A DNA stretch of 64,000 nt from Neocallimastix lanati (nom. inval.) (taxonomy: Eukaryota; Neocallimastigomycota; Neocallimastigomycetes; Neocallimastigales; Neocallimastigaceae): NCBI GenBank assembly GCA_016946835.1, contig JACVTC010000182.1:62001-126000 (forward strand). The letters are read 5' to 3'. Of the stretch, positions 57,178-64,000 are shown one piece after another (the stretch's first letter is position 1; every line of letters starts with the position of its first letter). A program made the position numbers and the translations under genes. The notes beneath the pieces are model-generated. The model searched no databases, was not told the DNA's origin, and worked only from the letters and a program-made list of their open reading frames with translations.

Positions 57178-58444
57178 TTAGCATATGTTTCCTTTCCATT
57201 GGCAAGAGATATTTTTATTTTTTTTTCTGATGTTTGATAATATATTAATGTTATTTGTTACATTAATTGAGGCACCGGAATCCAGAATCCATTGTGTAAT
57301 ATTATTATTGTTGCTTCTTATATCAATTTTTGTTGGCTTGTTAATCTCTAAACTGTTTAATTCAAAACAGTTGTCTGAGTTATAATCTCTTGAGAAGTCT
57401 TCTTGGTAGTTTTCATTATAATCCTTTTTATCGTTTAATAGATATGCATGACCTTCTCTTGGTTTTTCTTTGATGAATTTTTTTGTATTACCTTTTCTTT
57501 TATGTTGTTTGTTGTTTCTTTTGTTTTTATTGTACTTGTTTTTTAAGCAGTCTTTTCTGTAGTGTCCGAACTTTCCATAAAGGTAGCATTTTCCATTTTT
57601 TCTTTTCTTGTATTTTATTTTCTTAGGTTTAGAGATTTTTCGTCCATTTTCTAAACTAAATATATTCTTCGGATTTTGTTCGATTAAAGCTGTTTCCCTG
57701 ATATTGGAGAAAACAATATCTGGTATTATCCTTTTGACATAGTCGCAGCATTTTGTCCAATTATTATTGTATTGGAAAACATTAATGAATCTAATGTTTT
57801 CAGGGAGAGCTCGATTTAAAATACCGACCTTAACATTGTCATTAATATCGGAGTCTATTCTTTCCAATTCATCCAGGAGATTTTGTAAAACAGCTAAGAA
57901 AATATGGACATCATCTTCTAAATTATATTTCAATTTATTGATTTTTGTCTTTCAGGACCATTTTTCTTTGTTCAGGTCCTATAGTAAAAGACTTGTTAAG
58001 TAGTTCCCATAATTGGAAGGCCGTTTTGCTTTGACTTTCCAATATTTTCTTGGTGTTCTCACCAAGATTATTTGTTATGATCCATTTTACTAATATGTCA
58101 TTTTTAATATCTTTTTCGCTTGTTCCGATTTCGTACACAAGGGAATTATCGAATTTATCAATCGTATATTTTTCAATGCTTTCTGTTATATCTCTCCTTC
58201 TTATCTTTTTCACTTTTTCATGACTTATGTAGTCATCGAGGTTATTAATACAAAGGAGATAAAGGATATTTGTTTTCCAGTTAACAAAGTTATCTGTTGT
58301 CAATTCCGTAATATGGTTAAAGTTTTCACTGTAGTTAAAAGTGAACCCCTTTTGTGTGGGTTCATATTCACTGATGTTTATTATTTGGTCTTGGGTAGAA
58401 TTGATACTATTTCTAGAATTACTTCTTAAGTTATTTCTGCTCAT
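57178..58444 (-). pseudogene. Copia gag and protease part
   Basis: The start region MSRNNLRSNSRNSINSTQDQ leads into a UBN2-type gag with NFVNWKTNILYLLCINNLDD and AFQLWELLNKSF, then FLAVLQNLLDELERIDSD. A basic Lys/Asn stretch and a zinc-knuckle region (GHYRKDCLKNKYNK) follow. The protease signature is QWILDSGASINVTNN. All are usual for copia gag-pro. Fossil. Confidence 0.75.
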
Positions 58445-59220
58445 GTTAGTTTAATTCCGAAAAAAAAATGTTATTACGAATTATAATTGCTTATTAATTA
58501 TTTTATTACTTTCTTTAAATAATTTTGAAAAGTAAAAAAATATAATTTGAGTTTATTTATATTTCTAAAAAATACTATTTGAATTCGTAAAATATTAATT
58601 TTGCTTTAAATAAAAAATATTGGTTATTATTTTTAGAAACATGATTTATTTCAATATTTTGTTTGGTTGATGATTTATTAAATTAGTATATATATTTGGA
58701 ACGTTAAGAAAATTTTTATTTATATATGAAGTGATTAATCAGATGACATCTGTATATTTTGTTTATATTAAACATGATCAATATAATATAAATAAATTAA
58801 TATTAATAAAATTATATTGTCGTTATTATTTTATTAATATTTTCTTTGTTATAGTATTGATCATTTGTTGATTTTAATTATGAAAAAATAGTTATTTGAT
58901 TGTCATGTTTATATTTTATTATTATTGTTAGTTTATATTAAAAAATCTAACTATTGGTGAGTTGTATATAAAAATATTTTAAATTTTTATTATGATATTT
59001 GTTTATATTAAAAGTGATTTATTTATTTTGTGATTTGACCGATTTTTATTATTATTTATTTATTGTATAACCTTTAATTTGAATTATATTTATTTATATT
59101 TTAACTTATTGTATTTTGTAGAGTTAATATTATTGACGTTTTATTTATTATTATTTTTATATGGATGTCTGACATTATAATTTTAAAATTAGTTTATAGA
59201 AAAGAAATTGACTTTATTAT
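58445..59220. other. AT-rich sequence on the 5' side of the copia element
   Basis: No gene seen. This would hold the 5' leader and LTR of the copia element, but no second copy is present to define it. Confidence 0.35.
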
Positions 59221-59227
59221 TATTTTT

Positions 59228-59545
59228 TTAGTATTCAGCTTATATACTTGATAGCTGACTTAATTTTATTTAATTTATTATTAATTACATGGCTGACCTT
59301 TTAAATAATTTATTGATATTCAGCTCATGTCTTTGATAGCTGACTTTTTTATTCAGCTTATGAATTAAATAGCTGACTTTATTTAGTTATAGTACTCAGC
59401 TTATACTTGTGATAGCTGACTCTTTTTTTATCTTTTATTCAGCTTATATTTTTGATAGCTGACACTTTTTTTTTTATCTTTTATTCAGCTTATATTTTTG
59501 ATAGCTGACTCTTTTTTTTATCTTTTATTCAGCTTATAAGTTTTT
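59228..59545. repeat. Palindromic minisatellite (CAGCT...AGCTG)
   Basis: About seven units with TTCAGCTTATA, a short spacer and GATAGCTGACT. Each unit is an inverted repeat able to fold as a hairpin (CAGCT with AGCTG). The last three units are regular, about 44-46 bp, with T-runs between; the earlier ones are more diverged. Confidence 0.75.
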
Positions 59546-60650
59546 GATTTTACTGTCAATTTCTATTTAAACTTTTAAAACTATAATTTAATTTTATTTT
59601 TGATTAATCGGCTCCTTATATTATCATATTATTTTAATAACTCGTATGAAATTATTTTTTTTTAATGTTTTTGTTTAGAGTTGGATATTTTGTTGAATTA
59701 TTATTATTTTATATATTATTATTAATTTTATTTTATTTTTTATTATTTAAAATAAATGAAAAAAAAAAATAAATTAGTATGAATTTATATTTATTTGTCT
59801 TAAATAAATATATATATTACTGTAGCTATTAATACTTAACTTTCATTCTATCTCAATCGGTTGAGATTGAGACTCTTAATCTGTTAATAAACACACAATT
59901 AAGAGACACACAATATTAAGATAATATTATAATTATGTTTAAGTAAAGATGTTTTATATTCTTTATTATATATTAATATTTATTATTATAAATATATATA
60001 ATTAAGTATGTATGATCGTATATATATATTAAGGTTTTTTATTGTTAAAGAGAAAAAAAAAAATTAGGATTATTTTTAAGCACGTTTTATAGTATTTCGA
60101 GTATTTTGTATTTGTAAAATATTGGATAATCATAGATTAAATTTTATATTAAAATATATTTTTAACAATTATTATAAAAATTTATTATTTAAATATTATC
60201 AAATTTACTATTAAAATTATTAATTAAATATTATAAAAATTTTATTTTATTTTTGAAAATAATTACAAGTATTATTTTAAATAATTAAAGATTATTAAAT
60301 TTATTATATTAATCTTTAAAAACATTTTATTTAATTTAAAAATATCAAAGAAAATAGTAAAAATTATTTTCTATATATTTATTTTATAATTATTTCTAAT
60401 TAAATTATATTTAAATATTATATTATTATATTTATAAAAATTAAAACAAAAATGAATTATTGATATAAAATTAATTCAATAATTCTATAAAATTATTTAA
60501 ATTATAAACAAATAATTATAGTTAAATTTACAAAAAAAATATAAATATCACAAAGAATTTTTAAAATATAAATATGCAACTTCAAGAAAAATATTAAATA
60601 TTAATAGAATAATAAATAAATATTATTAAAAAAAGGAAATTTTATTGAAT
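59546..60650. other. AT-rich stretch with one hairpin, no gene
   Basis: Low-complexity A/T. One short GC-richer word at about 59845-59875 forms a hairpin (TCTCAATC, 6-nt loop, GATTGAGA). Nothing else recognised. Confidence 0.4.
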
Positions 60651-60699
60651 TTTTAAATCAAAGCAGGGTAATTCTCATTCCTCCCTGCTTGATTTTTAA
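60651..60699. other. GC-capped hairpin before LTR9
   Basis: AAATCAAAGCAGGG (60655-60668) pairs with CCCTGCTTGATTT (60683-60695) with one bulged A and a 14-nt loop. A strong isolated stem in AT-rich sequence, 32 bp before the LTR9 start. Could be a small RNA, a terminator-like fold or an element end. Confidence 0.5.
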
Positions 60700-60731
60700 A
60701 TAATTGAGTCTCACTCCGAGTCTACCATTTT

Positions 60732-61226
60732 TGATACGTGACCATTATAAAAATGGTATTTAGGTAGATTCTTTAAGTTAAAGAAATACTTAAATATTAT
60801 TGGTCAATTATAATTTTATAATAGTATATAATTTTAGAATAATAATTATTAAACGGAGAATACTTTTATTTATAAGTTTATACTTATGATAAATTAATTC
60901 ACATAAATAGCTATTTTTTATATTTTAGTTTAGTATAATTAAAGAGAGATATTAATGTTTTATTATATTTATTGATTTATAAATTAGATGAATATATATA
61001 TTTGATATAAATAATTATAATATTTAAATAATAATAATTGATGTAATAATTAATAATTAATAATAAATAAAGAGAACATTAAAAAAGATATATTTATTAC
61101 TTTATTTTGTACTATTGTATGTGTTATTTCTATTTAATATTAGAATATATTATTTTGTCATAATTCCTTATTGTCATTGCCCATAAATAAATATTAATTT
61201 AGATACATAAATAAAGTATCGTATCA
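60732..61226 (+). repeat. Solo LTR9, copy b
   Basis: 495 bp, TGATACGTGACC to CGTATCA, with ATTTT before and TTTTT after. The next word TAATATGTGACTACTATTT looks like a second, degraded LTR9 start. Confidence 0.75.
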
Positions 61227-61309
61227 TTTTTAATATGTGACTACTATTTTAATACTTCTAAATATAATAAAGCTAATGTTTTTTTTTTTTTTTTTTTTTT
61301 ATATATAAA

Positions 61310-61567
61310 ACAAATTTAAAAAAAAAAAATAATAAAATAAAATTTAAACTTTATCGTTGAACAATTCCTCGTTACCTTTTATTATTAGTTTATTACAATT
61401 TTGTTATAATAAACTCTTTTTTTTTTTTTTTTTTTTTATTATTAAAAGATGAAGTATATTTATTTTTCTTATTTTTCTCCATTTAGTAATAATTTTTATT
61501 TTAAGTTATTATTATTAAGTTGTAGTTAAATAATTTAAATCATAATTAGTTTTATAATTAATATTGT
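61310..61567 (+). repeat. 3' half of an F1 LTR
   Basis: From AATAAAATTTAAACTTT through TATTATTAGTTTATTAC and TTATAATAAACTC to TTGTAGTTAAATAATT, ending about TATTGTTACG. It aligns with the part of F1 downstream of its promoter. Confidence 0.55.
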
Positions 61568-61700
61568 TACGATAAAAGGTTAAGTTTACTATGCTCTAAA
61601 ATTAATGAAATAATAAACATAGAAAGGCTAAGAATAATTTTAGCACCTCTCTAATACCTTTCTTTTATTCGAGTATTCGAGTTTGTTATATGATACAAAA
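61568..61700 (-). repeat. LTR3 fragment
   Basis: ATAAAAGGTTAAGTTTACT, AAAGGCTAAGA, TTTAGCACCTCTCTA and TATTCGAGT match the 3' end of LTR3 read in reverse. The rest of the LTR is absent. Confidence 0.6.
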
Positions 61701-61886
61701 AAAAAAAAAAAAAAAGAAAAAAACAAATATTAAATTCTAAATAATTTATTTTATATTACACTTAAAAAAAAAAATATTAACGCACAGCCCCATTAAATGC
61801 TATTTTTTTAATTGTTGGCTGGATTAAACACTAGGCTTTTTATTTATTTATTTTTTTTTTTATTTATTTTTAAAATAATTAATTTT

Positions 61887-61887
<1 letters not shown>

Positions 61888-61977
<90 letters not shown>

Positions 61978-61978
61978 T
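61888..61978. repeat. (TTTA)n microsatellite
   Basis: About 22 perfect TTTA units. Open frames across it (Phe/Tyr/Leu/Ile runs) are artefacts of the repeat. Confidence 0.95.
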
Positions 61979-62059
61979 ATTTAATATTAAAAAAAAAAAA
62001 GCAAGACGAAGGTTTTTTTTTTCTCTTTTTATTTATTTATTTATTTTATTTTTTTTTAT

Positions 62060-62305
62060 TTTATTTTATTCAATCTGTACTTTATATGTATATTCTACTA
62101 TTTATTTTATTTTATTTTATTTTATTTTATTCAATCTGTACTTTATATTTATATTTCTACTATTTATTTTATTTTATTTTATTTTATTCAATCTGTACTT
62201 ATATTTATATTCTACTATTTATTTTATTTTGTTTTATTTTATTCAATCTGTACTTATATTTATATTCTACTATTTATTTTATTTTATTTTATTTTATTTT
62301 TTTAA
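62060..62305. repeat. Tandem repeat, unit about 55-60 bp
   Basis: Four to five units with TTCAATCTGTACTTATATT, TATATTCTACTATTTATT and a (TTTTA)n tail. No coding support. Confidence 0.85.
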
Positions 62306-62774
62306 CCGTCGCACAATACATGACCAAAAGAGGATGAAAAAAAAAACTTCAATTAATACATAGGCATCATTGCATAGAAAGAGAAATACGATATTTTCTA
62401 TTTTTTTTTTTTTTCAAGTTTATATTAATATAAATATAGGATATATATATATATAAAAAAAATTTTTATTTTAGTTTATATAATTATATAATTATATTTT
62501 ATATTTTATTTTATTTTTATATATTTTTATATTCATTTTATTGAGTTTGTTTTTATTATATTTTAAATTTTAATTTATATTATTATAATATATATATATA
62601 TATATTTTTTTTTCTACTTTTTTATGATTTTAAATCTAATTTTATTTTATTTCAGATTATTTCAGTTTTATTCATTTAACTAATTTTTTTTTTTTTTTTT
62701 TATTTTTTTATTTTTTTAATACTTCTTTTATTTTTATTAGTTTTTTTATATAAAAAAAAATATATATTTTTTTT
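62306..62774. other. AT-rich sequence downstream of the LRR gene
   Basis: No gene seen. As the LRR gene runs on the minus strand, this holds its 3' untranslated and terminator region. I see no definite poly-A signal among the many A/T words. Confidence 0.4.
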
Positions 62775-63596
62775 TTATACTTTATTAATAAGATTAGTAT
62801 CATCCTCATTTTTTTCCGTTTTTTTTGTCTCTTTATTTTTCTTTATAAAAAGGATTACATAAACAATAGCAATTATTAAAAATATAATTATAATAATTGT
62901 TAAAGCTGTTAAAGTTTGACTGTCTTTATTATTTTCACTTGAAGAAGTAGAACATTCCGGAAAATCATATTTAAAATATTCCTCACATGGATAACTTTTG
63001 AAGTTATTTCCTTGTGTATTCCTTATAATAATGATATAATAATATATAAAAAAAATAAAAAAAATTAATATTCATTGTATTTTAATAATATTAAATTTTT
63101 CATTTTACTATTAATATATAAATATATATTTATTTTCAATTATTTTTTATTTTTTTTTATTTTTTTTTTTTTATTTAAAACTATATCTATAAAATTTACA
63201 ATTTTTATTTTCTTATATATTCAAATTTTTTATTTTGTTAAAAAAATAAATAAATATATATATAAAAACTTACGATACTTCTAATTTTGAATTTTTAGGA
63301 ATAATAATATTTCCTGTTAATTGATTATCCATAACTTGCCTAATAAATAAATAAATAAATATGATATAGATATATATTTAAATTTATTAGAAATATATAA
63401 TCTTAAAAAACTTTTAAATAAATTAATTTAAAAAAAAAATTTTTTTTTTTTAAGTATTCAAGTATTCTAGAACTCTTAATTGGAAAGTTTTTTTTTTTTT
63501 TTTTTTCAACTTTTCCATTGAATTGATAATTATTAACATATCCAATAATATTGTTTTTTTTAATAATTATAGACTTTTATATATATATTATTATAA

Positions 63597-63638
<42 letters not shown>

Positions 63639-63786
63639 TAAATTTCCTTATTTATTTAAATCCATTGTTCAACTTACAATTCCACCAGATTTGAGTTTTC
63701 TGGAATTATTAAATTTCCTGTTAATTGATTATCATTAACATTTCTATAATTAAATATATGATTTATATAAAGTTATTAAATATACC

Positions 63787-63822
<36 letters not shown>

Positions 63823-64000
63823 ATTTAAATTTATATATATCAAATATTAATTTTTTAAATATTATATCTATTACTATCATTTTAATTTTAATTACAATTA
63901 AAAAAAAAAATTATTATTGTATTATAAAAACTTACAATCTTTCAAGTTTAGAATTTTTTGGAATATTTAATTTTCCATTAAGATAATTTTTACTAACATT
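62775..64000 (-). CDS. Leucine-rich-repeat single-pass membrane protein, 3' end (partial)
   Basis: Host-type spliced gene running off the right edge. Exons in gene order: 63936-64000 (at least one base outside), 63678-63743, 63274-63339, and a last exon ending with TAA at 62775. The three full repeats are 66-nt exons (22 codons), each with GTAAGT after it and phase-2 introns: NVSKNYLNGKLNIPKNSKLE, NVNDNQLTGNLIIPENSNLV and QVMDNQLTGNIIIPKNSKLE. They fit the LRR pattern N-x-L-x-G-x-(L/I)-x-IP. The last exon reads YPCEEYFKYDFPEC (capping Cys pair), a Ser/Asn linker, one membrane span LTIIIIIFLIIAIVYVILF, then a Lys/Glu-rich cytoplasmic tail. The tail frame fits exon phase if the acceptor is the AAG before 62994. 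An acceptor at 63022 adds NTQGNNF but is one base out of frame with the tail. Probably a surface recognition or adhesion protein; ligand unknown. Confidence 0.7.
63455..63545 (-). pseudogene. Decayed LRR exon inside an intron
   Basis: Between the exons at 63678 and 63339 the minus strand reads YVNNYQFNGKVE, a Lys run from 19 A, then NFPIKSSRILEYL. This aligns with the neighbouring LRR exons apart from the Lys insertion. The usual AG acceptor and GTAAGT donor are gone and the flanking exons are in phase without it. It is best read as a former repeat exon now spliced over, expanded by a poly-A slip. Confidence 0.55.
63600..63635. repeat. Poly-A tract in an LRR intron
   Basis: About 35 A within the intron between the two LRR exons; length may be assembly-dependent. 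Confidence 0.9.

Larger units (their letters stand above)
54798..58444 (-). mobile_element. Broken Ty1/copia retroelement, minus strand
   Basis: Order from high to low coordinates: gag about 57400-58444, zinc-knuckle region near 57540-57600, protease about 57190-57320, integrase about 55980-57100, an Asn-rich linker, and reverse transcriptase about 54800-55290. Integrase before RT defines copia. It looks broken, with a few breaks. I could not define LTRs. It is the only copia element in the window. Confidence 0.85.

Noticed and set aside
61812-62363. Long open frame rich in Phe, Tyr, Leu, Ile
   Set aside because: It is the translation of (TTTA)n and a T-rich tandem repeat; no start context, domain or codon signal.
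63075-63284. 69-codon plus-strand open frame
   Set aside because: Phe/Ile-rich translation of the T-rich intron of the LRR gene on the other strand.

Overview
The window comes from a very AT-rich eukaryotic nuclear genome with long homopolymers, simple repeats, spliced genes with GTAAGT donors and Pol III tRNA genes. The base composition, the dense Ty3/gypsy and Ty1/copia remains and the Asn-rich proteins fit an anaerobic gut fungus (Neocallimastigomycota) best. That is an inference, and another AT-rich early-diverging fungus is possible. I see no bacterial genes, no CRISPR array and no rRNA.

Layout. Positions 1-1005 hold a GC-richer gypsy integrase relic. Two broken Ty3/gypsy elements lie back to back, one on the minus strand (3102-6743) and one on the plus strand (8346-12766). 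From 12774 to 54431 the window is almost a solid mosaic of LTRs, mostly solo and often nested, plus two related gypsy elements with both LTRs recognisable: E1 (23767-33254) and E2 (38171-44042). A broken Ty1/copia element lies on the minus strand at 54798-58444. More LTR fragments, palindromic minisatellites and simple repeats follow. The last 1.2 kb is the only convincing host protein gene: the 3' end of a leucine-rich-repeat membrane protein with one repeat per 66-nt exon.

The anchors of the mosaic are three copies of a tRNA-Asn(GTT)/tRNA-Arg(TCT) pair: 14258-14421 on plus, 20458-20619 on minus and 35821-35982 on minus. On the 5' side of each tRNA-Asn, LTR elements of several families have landed one after another in the same window about 8-18 bp upstream of the gene. 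The short target-site repeats between successive LTRs all derive from that flank. The elements therefore form stacks with the most recent arrival nearest the tRNA. A second set of LTRs sits 47-54 bp inside the tRNA-facing end of these LTRs. That places them about 66 bp from the tRNA at the time of insertion and suggests a second, distal target.

The second strong signal is in the untranslated leaders of E1 and E2. Two blocks (E1 25669-25861 with E2 39794-39990; E1 26123-28015 with E2 40305-40560) keep their pairing while stem sequence changes, including a possible pseudoknot. I do not recognise the RNA class.

LTR family names used here (F1, LTR3, F4, LTR5, LTR7, LTR8, LTR9, F10, LTR11) are working labels of mine, not database names. 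All retroelements are described as fossils.
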